Source of the DNA: Asparagopsis taxiformis
Taxonomy: Eukaryota; Rhodophyta; Florideophyceae; Bonnemaisoniales; Bonnemaisoniaceae
Assembly (NCBI GenBank): GCA_030407315.1
Contig: JALQPE010001958.1
Span: 180,674 to 244,673, forward strand
Direction: 5' to 3'
Length of the DNA stretch: 64,000 bases
Shown here: piece after piece, positions 33,568 through 43,740 of the stretch
Layout: every line of letters starts with the position of its first letter
Position numbering within the stretch: the first letter of the stretch is position 1
Position numbers and translations under genes: made by a program
The notes under the pieces: generated by a model
The model's database searches: none
What the model was told of the DNA's origin: nothing
The model's input: the letters and a program-made list of their open reading frames with translations, nothing else

Positions 33568-35315
33568 TCAATTACGCGATGGATCAATGCCGAAATTGAC
33601 GTTGAAGAAAAAGTTTCCACTAAAATCTCTAAATCGATACAGACCCAACCACGGGTCCGTCTGTCCGAACGAGCCGACAAATTTGACGTCGACACCGCGT
33701 TTAATAAACTGTCTGACGGCGGTCGGTCCGGGACCGGGCATCAATCTTGTACCAGCAGCGTTGGTGTAGAAAAAGCCGCCTCTAACCCTGCCGTTTTCAA
33801 AGCGGCATAACGACGGCGCGATGCGCACCTCCCTCACGCTGAAAGTTCTCTGCAACGCGACGTTGTTGTAGAATCGTCGGCCCTCCGGTCGACGGCCGAG
33901 CTGGATGCGTGTCGACAGATCGTTATCCGTTCGCAGCGCCGTGCTCGGTGACTGAATGTCGATACTAATTCCCTCCTTGTCACGCGAGCCCGTACTGCAG
34001 ATGCCGAGGGTGCGCCAGTTTTCATAGGTGCCGAAGAGAACGCTGGGCGGATCGCGGTACTGGAAGCGACTGTCAAGGTCGTTAATGTTGATGACGTTGA
34101 GCGCGCGGAGACGACGTACGCCACGTTGTTGGCTCTCGAGCAGTCGATCCTCCTCGCGCAATGGGACGAAGCCGTCGCCGTTCTTGCCTGCTTGGCGAGC
34201 GGACAGAAACCCGAAATCACCCTTATGGCGTAGCTCGATGAGAAGCTCTTTTGTGGTTCTGTCCACGACGATTACAGTCATTGTGTGTAGTTGGGTGCCG
34301 GCGCGTCGTAGTAGAGAGGTCTGCGCGTGGATGTTGATGTTGACGACGTAATTATCCTGCTCGAAGATAAAGTCTTTGAAACCCGAGTCTGATTCGTTTT
34401 CACGGTCGTTCTTACGAGCCACCAACCCGTATCGCGGTCGGTAGCCAAGATATTTCATCGGAGACGACCCGTGCTCGTGTCCATACGTACTAGAATTGCA
34501 ATGAGAAATGTGTCAGTTCACACTGGACGGCAACGACACCCGATCGACAAACTGAATAACACAGCGACTTACCACCAATAACACGGATCCCACGCCGGAT
34601 GCCAGGAATTAAACATGACACCAGCAACATCTTCATCACTGTCATCAGGCTCCGGCACAGCCCAAGCATTGTGCAACGACGGGGGGCATTCCTTCCCCGG
34701 ACGAACAATCCTGCCCTTGAATCTCGGGGGCGGCACACTCGCGCTACCATCCAGCTCTGCAATGCGCACATGAAAATCGCCATCAATCACGGCGGAACCA
34801 GCGGCCTCCTTCACCACACTCATATCAGGAATATCGATACGCTGATTACGAGTGACACGGGAGAACACGAGGGCGAATTGCGGCATGAACCTACGACGCT
34901 TCTCAAACACGCCGAAATCGGCCTCGATATCGGGCATGCGACGCACCGCATAGCCCTCAGTCTCCCAGCCGGGGAGCTCGGGACGCGCGTTGGACGCGCG
35001 ATTGGCATGGGCGAATATGTACACAAGTGCTTCGCGGTGCGTGTGGAGCGTGACGAGCCGCTGGCCGTTTGTGGGGGCGGTGGAAAAGAAGAGGTCGAGG
35101 GCGAGATATTTGGTCGATTCAGGCTGGCCAACTGGACGGTAGAGCATGCGTCGGTAGCGCGGGATGTACACATTGTTTTCGACGGGGCGTGGATTACGCG
35201 TGTGCGTCCACGAATGCAGCAGCACGGGATTGTCGATCGGTTGCGGATGGTCGCTACAACGGAGGCCGGGTTGTGCGCGCGCGACGGCGAGCGCCAGAAG
35301 GAGGGCGACGAACAT
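33568..35315 (-). CDS. Secreted protein of unknown function, two exons, 554 aa
   Basis: Exon 1 is 35315-34573 and exon 2 is 34489-33568. They are separated by an 83-bp intron (34572-34490) with a consensus donor GTAAGT and acceptor TTCTAG. Joining them keeps frame exactly: 743 + 922 nt = 555 codons including stop, and the codon across the junction becomes Cys. The unspliced frame would stop at the donor (TGGTAA), which supports splicing. The N-terminus MFVALLLALAVARA is a good signal peptide with likely cleavage before QPGL, so the product is probably exported or in the endomembrane system. Exon 1 has a His-rich stretch (TLHTHREALVYIFAHANR). Exon 2 has IRG/FRDFSGNFFFNVNFG-type aromatic sequence. 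I recognise no family. It is a single-copy host gene with no TE features. Confidence 0.75.
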
Positions 35316-36824
35316 CCTGGGATGTGCGAGCGGGATGTGGGAGTGGTTTGCAGACGACGGACGTTGGTTTATAGTTGTGCAGATGGTTTGCGCGGCGTTG
35401 CGTTTGGTCGCAGCGGGGCGCGGGAAAGATCGCGTGCGGTGAGAGATGGATTACGTGGGGCTGGCAAACTACGTGTGTGACGGTGGTTGGAATGAGCGAT
35501 GCGTTTATGATCGAGACGACGATTGGAGCACACGTGGCGTTTCGATGCAGCGCCAGTGTTGCGATGACGTGTTTGCAAAGATGCTTGTGGTTGGTCGCGG
35601 CGAGACGTGCAGGCGCGACACGCGTTATTTTGGGACTAACGTGGTTGGATGATGTTTTGTCATGCGTGTTATACGCCGTTTAAAAACTGGGACGTGTTGT
35701 CAGTCGTATTTATGCGTTGCGTCATATGCGACTGTAATGTAGAGATGGGCGTGGCTGTAATGTCGGACGAGTAGCAAATCACGTCATGGATGCGTGCGTT
35801 ACATGCAGACGCCAATCACATCTCCCGACACGAGATGACTGGCACTTTGCTGTCGTCGGTAGTGCAGTCCACTCGCCAGCAATGCACGCTGCGATGCGCA
35901 GAAAGTGTCCAGTTTGTCGGATGCGGATGGGCATCCGTCGCCGTCGGTCGTCGCTTGCAGGCCGTATGCACGGGCTGTATCGCGCTGTGTTCTGCAAATA
36001 TGGTGGCTGCTTGCGTACGCGTTTGAATGGGATGAGTGACTACGGCGGCTCTTCCTGACTACTATGATATCGTACACAAAGTCATCGCGGTTACAGCGGC
36101 CGCGATTACACGACACACGTGTACCTGATTGTTCTCATACCAGCCGGTCGACCAAAATGCGTGACATACGTCCGTGATCGTGCAGATTGCAACATGCGTC
36201 GCGCTGGACTCAACGGCTTTGTTCACACCGCGACAATCTTTCCGCCGCCCACATCTCATGACAAGTTGCCGCGTCGCGTGATTTCCGCCCTCCATAACGT
36301 CTGCTTACATGTCGTTCGTTACCCGAGGCGCTCCCGTGTTCGATTGGCGAGCAACGACAAGACGCTTCGAATGTAAGCGTCCCTCGCACGAGCCGTGGAA
36401 ACAAACGGCTCAATTTAAAATATTTTCGAAATAAATTTATGCAATGTCCAATTCTGATGCTGCGCGCCCGTCCACAAGCGCGTGTCCAACTCTCTTTCGA
36501 GGCCAGTGCCAGTGCCGGTACCAGCCATTTCCTCATCCCTTGCGTCGCAGCGTTCACATGACGCTCGTCTCATCTGTGTCGTATCCCGTTCAAGACACGT
36601 GGATCTAGAGTCTTCATTGGATGGTTCCAAACGTGAGCCACTATCTCACAACATCTCACCACGTCGATTCGTCTCATTTCGTTTAAATTCGCAGCGCGTT
36701 CCGCCTACCTGTCTTGACACAGCGCAGCACACGTCCAGTGCTCTGAACAATGTACAGCCAGTGCGAAAACACACCTTTTCAACTATGTGAAACGATACGA
36801 TGTTCAACCAAATGCAAATCTTTA
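35316..36824. other. Intergenic 1.5 kb, nothing recognised
   Basis: Lies upstream of the secreted-protein gene and downstream of the glycosyltransferase gene (both on the minus strand). It holds only short, mutually overlapping frames. It should contain the secreted-protein promoter, but no motif is assigned. Confidence 0.45.
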
Positions 36825-38234
36825 TCACGTTTTTCTCCCTTTCTTCCAACGCAAAAGTCGCAAAACAAGTATTGTACACACTATCACGCAAGCCGCACCA
36901 ATAGACACGATATATTCGTCCGCAACATATAGACCTATATCCACGCTCTCCGACCTCCGCCTAGCCAAGTTGACTTCAAGATCGCTAATATTCACCTGCC
37001 AATTCCTCGTGTTTCCCGCCATCTTGTCCAAATCCACAGGTCGTCTCTCAAACGACGCTTCATACAGCTCCGAAAATCGTCTCCCCGCCGCCACACGTTC
37101 GCTCTGTCTCGATAAAGCATCGTCCAGCAACAACAGCAAATCCTCATCCCGAACCATGTGCGCCTTGGCGGTCACAGAGAACAGAGCGTTGGAGGAATTG
37201 CTCAGTCTCCATCGTCGTCGTGGCACCGATCCCGCGTGGCATTGTACATACTGCAAGTTGAGATCCATCAGATGCGCATGCCACCCAGTCCATGACTGCG
37301 GTGCATATCGGTGCTGCCACATGTCCGCCTTACACATCGTGTAAATCTCGAGCACATCCGCTCCAGGACGCATGAAAAGTGTACTTGCCATTGCCGCACC
37401 GTGCGGTGCGATAACAATGTCCGCCCATGCGTACGCTCTTACTTGATCACCGAAGGTACTCGGAGTACTCGTCATGAATCGCACGCTCAATTGTTCATGC
37501 TTCGTCAAAAGTTCTGCGAATTTCAACGCGTTGTTCCACCGGCGAGAGCGTACATCACCTCGATCGTACATCAGCACATGAATCAGTGGGTCGGAGTATG
37601 ACTGCTGCTCTTGCAGGTTGAAAAAGGATAGTGCAGACGTGCGTATATGGTTGAGAGCGGCCGACTTCTGCACATCGGGTAGTGCAACGACAGCAGATGT
37701 CATCTTTGTGGTGTTGGAGTTAATACATTGCCCCGTGTCGGATATACGGGAACAATAGGCGCCGAACCATGAGAGTTGTCTGAAATGGGGTGGTAAGGTA
37801 CCGTAGCCGGAACGGCCGATATCAGTGGGGTTTACACCGAACAGGACGGATTTTCGGACACAGTGAGAGCGGGGATACATATGTGGCCATGTAAAGTTAT
37901 CGGGGTATACTTTGAGGTTGGAGGACGGGATACCTACGGAGCGGGCGAGAATGAAAACAACACAGGGCATCCACACGCGGCCATAAGCGGTGGAGAGTGC
38001 GACGTCGGGAGATTGGCATATGGAAAAGTCGATTGGTTTGTGGGGAAATAGATGTAGGTTTGTGGGCCGGTTTGAGAGCACTGTGTGAGGAAATGGGAGA
38101 GGGCCCAGAGGATGTCGTCCGGGCTGGTGGGCGGTCGTCTGGAGTGCGGCTGCTAGCAGCCATCGAGCTCGATGTTGAACAACGGCGAATGGAAAGCCTC
38201 TTGGTACTGCGACGCATCGCATATCGCCGGACAT
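36825..38234 (-). CDS. GT61/DUF563-like glycosyltransferase with C-terminal membrane anchor
   Basis: 469 codons from the ATG at 38234. The diagnostic block is QVRAYAWADIVIAPHGAAM (265-283) followed by TLFMRPGADVLEIY (285-298), the family-wide D.v..Y..AdivIapHGAamaN.lFm..Ga.vlEi pattern of GT61 enzymes such as EOGT and plant xylan arabinosyl/xylosyltransferases. Upstream YPDNFTWPHMYPRSHCVRKSV and FGVNPTDIGRSGYGTLPP match the N-terminal half of the domain. A hydrophobic helix at about 441-461 followed by RWKKGRKT suggests a C-terminal anchor, unusual because GT61 enzymes normally have an N-terminal signal-anchor or signal peptide. The first 60 residues are poorly conserved-looking, so the true start or a small 5' intron is uncertain. 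Probable role: transfer of a sugar to glycan or protein in the ER/Golgi. Acceptor unknown. Confidence 0.7.
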   Translation of the reverse strand: MSGDMRCVAVPRGFPFAVVQHRARWLLAAALQTTAHQPGRHPLGPLPFPHTVLSNRPTNLHLFPHKPIDFSICQSPDVALSTAYGRVWMPCVVFILARSVGIPSSNLKVYPDNFTWPHMYPRSHCVRKSVLFGVNPTDIGRSGYGTLPPHFRQLSWFGAYCSRISDTGQCINSNTTKMTSAVVALPDVQKSAALNHIRTSALSFFNLQEQQSYSDPLIHVLMYDRGDVRSRRWNNALKFAELLTKHEQLSVRFMTSTPSTFGDQVRAYAWADIVIAPHGAAMASTLFMRPGADVLEIYTMCKADMWQHRYAPQSWTGWHAHLMDLNLQYVQCHAGSVPRRRWRLSNSSNALFSVTAKAHMVRDEDLLLLLDDALSRQSERVAAGRRFSELYEASFERRPVDLDKMAGNTRNWQVNISDLEVNLARRRSESVDIGLYVADEYIVSIGAACVIVCTILVLRLLRWKKGRKT

Positions 38235-39135
38235 TTCAGATGAAAGGCGCGTACTTGAAAATCACGCGGCGTGGGGAGCAGCACGTCTTCGCAGCCAGGG
38301 AGTGCGCGGACGCATTTGAAAGATTTGGTCGTGCTGCGCAGCAGAGTGCGACGATACGTGCCCTAGATATCGAATACGCGCACCCGAACCGACACCTGTG
38401 CTTGTCGCGACGTTTTTGTCGTCTTAGAGACAGATCAGGTCGAAGATGGCGTTATCATGGGCTCGGGAGTGGGCTAGAGGCGCCTCCTAGGTGTTTTGCG
38501 GCGTGCGTTTTTTCCCAAGTGAACGACGCGTGTCGAATATTGCTAGAATACCCTATTTGTCTCCGGCAGCCAGCACGTGTCCGTGCAGTGCGGTGCGAGA
38601 GTAAGAATGGGAATAGGGAGGGATTGCTTGCGATTCACCTGAGTGAGTGACCTTGCCAAAGCCATATTCAGTCTCAGGGGTTGTATAGAGTACGCCTAGA
38701 AGATGATTTGGATCCAGATGTGTGCCAAGTGGTGAAAGGGCTAGTTCGCGGGATAGCATCGAATTTTTTGCTCGCATGTAGAACAATAATGTCGCTACGA
38801 TGGTAGCTCTCTAGTTTATTTTCTTGAGAGGCTAGGTAATATAGGGAGACGAGTACTTCATAATGCCTAGAAGAAGGCACAGATGTACAACCAGCTTGCC
38901 ATCCTGAACAGCCGAAGGTTCAATATCGATAGAGAAGCTTGCCGAGGCGCAAAGGGTTGGTCTATACAAACTTGACCAATAGCTAGCAATTGTATGCGCC
39001 GTGAAATCAAATCGTATTAAAATATCACTCTGGGTCGATCTCACTGGTTTATCCCGCCACGGCGAAACTGCTCACGCTGATCCTGCAGCGTAGGAATTGC
39101 ACAACTTGCACCAGTCCCCTCCATCAAAAGAGGCG
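38235..39135. other. Intergenic, with a possible 3' LTR of G3b at its right end
   Basis: A plus-strand frame here (37997-38650) overlaps the glycosyltransferase and looks like a shadow. On the minus strand, a purine-rich tract GATGGAGGGGACTGG (about 39111-39125) immediately after the G3b stop is followed by TGCAAGTTGTGC at 39110. This would fit a polypurine tract and LTR start, and an AAAATAAA lies about 290 bp further. The other LTR end was not found. Confidence 0.35.
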
Positions 39136-40284
39136 TTACGCCGAAGTCGCTTTAGCTACCATGGCCTGATCATGATGAGTAGCTAAAAATTCAGAGAGCA
39201 TCTGAGGGATATCCTCTTTCATATGGTCAAAGGGCTCCCAGGTGGGCTCTTCATGGTCGAAACCTTCCCATTTAGCCTGAACTTCGTATCGAGCTTGATC
39301 GGTGTTGTATCGAAGCCCAAGAAGCCGTTCCACTTTGTTGAAATGGGGATTATTGTGAGCAATGGAATCAAGTAGCGTTTCAGTGACGTCTAGGCTAGAA
39401 TCCGCATAGAACTTCAAACGATTGGCGTGTACCAAAACATGTGATCCACTGATCAAATCCTCAATTTCGTAGACATGATCCGAGTTTGCTTTTGTTACGC
39501 GGCGAGGGCCTCTCCATTTCGCACGCAGCTTGTGTCCATCATTCTTCAAGCGTTGCGCCACTAATACGTAGTCACCAACTTCAAAATTAACCTTTTGAAT
39601 GTGAGTCCGAGAGTTATGTGCGTCAACAGCAGCGTCTCTCTTCCGCGTGCGCCTTACAGAAAAATCCTTATGTAATTTGTCCAAGTGCTCCATAAGCTTA
39701 GAAATTCCCACAAGTTTCTGAGCTTGTATAAACGATAGAGAGCGTGTAGAAACTCTTGAAATTGGTTTTAGCGAACGAATCGGGTTGTCTGCATCAAGAC
39801 CTGTGAAGGCCGTAATGGGTGCTACATTTCCAAGTGAGGAACGCTTGGAATGATTTAGAATGCTTTGGATCAAGCGAACTATGCACGGCCAGTCTTCTTC
39901 TTGCAGTCTGAATTCAGATAGTAATGCCCTAGCTGCACGTAAAACTTGCTTACATACACTCTCCACAGTCCCATTGGACTGTGGACAATAGGCAGTAGTG
40001 AAATGGTGGTGTGCGTGTCGTCTTCGGTTGAGATTATGCATTAAGAAATTCTTGAAATGTGAACCTCTATCCGATACCCAATTGAAATAGACTCTAAACA
40101 ATGCGAACCATCGGAAAAGTACGTCCACAGTGGTTTCAGCATCTGCAGCATGGCATGGCTCGAGCCATACAAAAGAAGAAGCGTCATCCTTGAGGATGAG
40201 TATGTACGTCTCTCCAGTAGTGCTAGGACCCATGTAAATGTAATCAAAATGTAGCACTTCATTAGGCTTATCCGAATGGAGTGC
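39136..40284 (-). pseudogene. pol: G3b gypsy integrase-chromodomain fragment (interrupted by G3a)
   Basis: Integrase core (LHFDYIYMG, WVSDRGSHFKNF, YCPQSNGTVESVCKQ), a NFEVGDYVLVAQ segment, and a C-terminal chromodomain (KVERLLGLRYNTDQARYEV then AKWEGFDHEEPTWEPFDHM). The frame is open to 39136. It can be followed upstream as ALHSDKPNEVLHFDY to 40284, where the G3a LTR starts. G3a has the cognate SLHAERRNEVLHFDY. The 5' part of G3b should lie beyond the right edge of the window, past G3a's 5' LTR. Confidence 0.85.
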
Positions 40285-40724
40285 TGTTCTCGGTTTGCGG
40301 GTCTGTCGGGAGCTCAGGGCGGCGATCTAGCGCGTAGCAGGTACAGAAAGGAGGTCACAACCGGTACAAAGGTACCCCTCCCGATCTGTTCGTGCAAACT
40401 GGGAGTCGAGTATTTATTGTGAATTCCCGAGTCGTCACTCGGTCGATCCCAGGCGCATGTGCCTAGTGCAAATCACCAGTCAGTGTCGGGGCTGACAAGG
40501 GCAGCTCGTATCGACGGTTACATGCCATTCTACCCTACGTCGTAAGGGGCAAATTGTAATCGATACTGTAATACTACAGATACATGAGATCATATCCGTA
40601 TCGCTAAGTCGCAAGATGATAACCGATACTCATACGCTGATCGATAAATCCTGTATGTGTCGGAATCAGTGTGCTCAACGCCTGACCACGTGAGTAAACT
40701 ACGATCGCGGCACTATGTAGAACA
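40285..40724 (-). repeat. 3' LTR of gypsy element G3a
   Basis: On the minus strand it starts TGTTCTACATAG at 40724, directly after the purine-rich tract CATGAGGGGAG, and ends CGAGAACA at 40285, where G3b coding sequence resumes in frame. The ends TGTTCT/AGAACA are an inverted 6-bp repeat, as expected for an LTR. 440 bp. The expected 5-bp target duplication is GCACT; the other side is outside the window. Confidence 0.75.
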
Positions 40725-40769
40725 CTCCCCTCATGAACAGAACGAGATAGCACGGCGCACGTTTGTTCA

Positions 40770-43524
40770 TTAATTCTTGAGAAGTGTCGCGATTCGCTTT
40801 TGCCTCGGGGTGCCATAGGAGATCAGCTCGTCGATAAACTCTGATAGGAGAATGGGGACATCCTCCTGCATTATATTGTAGTCCTCCCAAGCAGGCTCTT
40901 CGTCAGAGAAGCCTTTCCAGACGGTGAGCACTTGGAAAAACCCGTTTTGTCTTCGGAGGTAGATAAATTTCTCAACGACGCAAAGATCCCCATCCTGGAA
41001 AGATAGCTGATTCAGACAATCATCTGAGACTTTGAAATGACTGTTTCTGAAGAAGCGAAGCCTAGAACCATGTACCGTTTCTGTTGATTTGTCTCGAAGA
41101 TCCTCTATGTCAAACAGGAAATCAGATAACACCCTGCTAGTTCGGAAGGGCCCGTGCCAGCGCAATGCAAAGTTGTTGGGAATATGACGATCCAATTTTC
41201 CACGTAGCACGAAATCACCAACCGAGAAATTACATTCGCGCACATGAGTCTTCTCGTTGTGAGATTGAACACGTTTTCGCCGCGATGCATTGGATGACTC
41301 GGATATTGATATCGGTGCATTTGTTCGAGGCTGGCCTGCAATTTTTTGATGTGCATTACCTTCCGCGCTCGCTGTTCGTCGATGGAGACCACTTCATAAA
41401 GATTATCTGCTGCTATAGCAGCTAGGGGAGTCGAACAGGGCAATTGCGTGAATGCAGTAAGCGGACAAACACCATCCAAACGTCGAAGAGGTGTATTGTT
41501 CAGTATAGACTGGACTGCAGGAACAATCGATGGCCACATCTTCCATGGTAGTTGATATTCGGAGAGCAGAGCTCGCATGGCGCGAATGAGCTCTCTACAA
41601 ACCACTTCGACGGATCCATTTGTCCATGGGCAATACGCAAGAGTAAAGTGATGGGAGCAATGTAGTTTCTCCTTTAGTGTCTTCACCAACTCGTTGCGGA
41701 AGTGGGATCCTCTGTCCGACACCCATTGAGAAACGGTACCGAAAGTCGAGAACCATTCAATGAGTGCCTCAGCAGTCGTTGCAGCATCGGCATATTCGCA
41801 AGGGAATAATAAAGTGTATGAGCTGAAATCGTCCTTCAGAATTAGTATGTACACCTTCCCCGTAGCGCCCTTTCCGATGTAGAAGTAGTCGAAATGCAGT
41901 ACTTCATTACGCCGCTCGGCATGCAACGAATGACCTAATGGCCTTGGTATCCGGTTTCCAGATACTGTCAACAGGCAATGAATACAAGATTTGCAGAATG
42001 TCTCCACATCGGCTGACATGTTATCCCAGTAGAAATACTTTTTCAATATGGCTGTTGATGGTGCGATTCCCCTGTGTCCTCCAAGCCCGGTGTGAGCAGC
42101 AATTAGTATGCGAAGTTTCAGGCTGCGATCGCAGTCGTCGGGGATCCACACGACACCACTAGAGTCCTCGAACAATCCATCTTTTTGCGTAAAACGAGTC
42201 GGTACGGGTATTTTTGAACGCTGCTGAGCATCTCTTAAATCCTCCCTGTCCGGGGGGTCGAATTCCTCACTTGCGGAGGGTGTGATAGGTGCTACCATGA
42301 GGCGTGATAGACGGGATGAATGCGCTGTTTTCTTTGGTCCTGCAGCCCAGCGCGTAAGCAGATCTGCCCACACGTTGCGTTCTCCCGACAGGTGTTCAAT
42401 GACATATCGATAAGCACTGAGCCGTAAAGCCCATCGCATGAGCTTATTGGCAGTATGCCTCGCTATCCCTGGATTGCGACCGATAGGATCGAAAATGTAC
42501 ACCAGATTGGCGTGGTCAGTGAAAAGCGAAACTTCTTTTCCAGCGATTAAGTATTCCAAACGTGTCATTGACTCGACTATGGCGAATGCCTCTTTCTCCA
42601 CGATACTCCAATTCGATAGTGCTCCTGCAAAGCTTCCGGACAAAAAGGACAGCGGTTCGTGATTCTGCTGTTCCACTGGGAGATCAGATTGGCCCGAGGG
42701 GACCTGTGTCAGAACTGATGACCAGTGGCTTTCAGACGCATCAGAAAAGAGGCAGGTGATGTGTTCATTTTTCGGGTGTGCTAGTTTCAGTGACTGGGAT
42801 AGATAGTGTTTGACCGTTTCGAAGGATTGGTCATGTTGCTCCCCCCATATGCCAGTCAGTGAAATGTTTTGAATCGCTCGCTTGGTTCGCTTCTTGGCTT
42901 TCGAATAACATTTTTCAAGTAGTTCGTGAAGAGGGCAGGTGACTTTGGTGAATTCAGGGATGCTCGTACGCATCCAGCCGACCGCGCACAGGAATTGTTG
43001 CAGGTCGCCAGCCTGTTCTGGACGACTCATGTTTCTTAGAGTATCAAGTCGGCGCGGGTCGAAATGCACTCCCTCGCCATCGATGATACCCCCGCAAAAG
43101 TTTGCTTGTCTCAGAAACATGTGCAGTTTCTGTGCGTGTACTTTCAGTCCGAATTTTCTGCATTGATGGAAGAATTGTCTGATGTACGTAAGCAGGTCTT
43201 CTTCGCATTTGGCATGGAGCAGGAAATCGTCCAGCCACTGAAGAAGCTGGTCTGAAAGACATTCAAAAACTTGGGCTGTACAAGCTTGAAAATGATTACC
43301 AGCGTCTGTACTACCCTGTAGGACCCTCCGTGGCGTGTATACCCCAAGGGGAGTTTGGATAGACATGCACTCTTGGGAGTCCGCATGTAGTGGTATCTGC
43401 CAATAAGCGTGACATATATCTATGTTCGCCAGGACCTTGCACCCTTCCAGAGTTTGCAGTAGAGGTTCTAGGTTGGGCATCGCTGAGGCCATGGGTTCGG
43501 TATAATTGTTTGGGCAGCGGACGT
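40770..43524 (-). pseudogene. pol: G3a gypsy pol, RT to chromodomain (frameshifted, 5' end displaced)
   Basis: The frame starts inside reverse transcriptase, at PNNYTEPMASAMPNLEP, because transposon copy 2 was inserted just upstream. It has RT with QWLDDFLLHA (Trp-Leu-Asp-Asp in place of the usual Y-x-D-D), RNase H (LFSDASESHWSSVL), the integrase finger (HTGLGGHRG...CKSCIHC) and the integrase core (LHFDYFYIG, WVSDRGSHFRNE, YCPWTNGSVEVVCREL). A 1-nt frameshift at about 41285-41310 shifts the C-terminal part (VRECNFSVGDFVLRGK and the chromodomain QVLTVWKGFSDEEPAWEDY) to another frame ending at 40770. The rest of RT and everything 5' of it resumes at 63813. Confidence 0.85.
43521..43524. repeat. 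Target-site duplication ACGT, left side of transposon copy 2
   Basis: ACGT precedes the CTGTG terminus at 43525 and is repeated at 63813-63816 after the CACAG terminus. Removing the transposon plus one ACGT restores the G3a reading frame across the junction (GYY-V-RCPNN), which supports these exact boundaries. Confidence 0.85.
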
Positions 43525-43568
43525 CTGTGTTCTCGGAAATGGACGCGGACGTCCACAACCTCTAGTAC
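43525..43568. repeat. Left terminal inverted repeat of transposon copy 2
   Basis: 44 bp from CTGTGTTCTCGG through GGACGCGGACGTCCA to CTCTAGTAC. It is the inverted counterpart of 63767-63812 and 20063-20106, with a few mismatches and small indels. Confidence 0.85.
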
Positions 43569-43740
43569 ACCTAGAATTACTAGGCGGACGTCCATGTTCT
43601 CCAGTATTTTTGGATGTCCGCCTAGAACCGGACGTCCATGCGGTCTAGTACGTCTAGTATTACTAGGGCGACATTCATTGTTTCTAGTACCACGGATGTC
43701 CCCCTCGGGATGGACTTCCGCCATGTCTATGTCCACCTAG
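43569..43740. repeat. Left subterminal repeats of GGACGTCC / CTAGTAC motifs
   Basis: About 170 bp in which GGACGTCCA or one-base variants alternate with CTAGTAC, CTAGAATTACTAGG and CTAGTATTACTAGG. The right subterminal region carries the same two words in its 43-bp units. Probable multimeric transposase-binding region. Confidence 0.75.

Noticed and set aside
34599..35480. 293-codon plus-strand frame antisense to the secreted-protein exon 1
   Set aside because: Shadow of the real exon; the minus strand has a signal peptide and a matching intron.
37997..38650. 217-codon plus-strand frame overlapping the glycosyltransferase start
   Set aside because: Arg-rich antisense composition, no domain, overlaps a better-supported gene.
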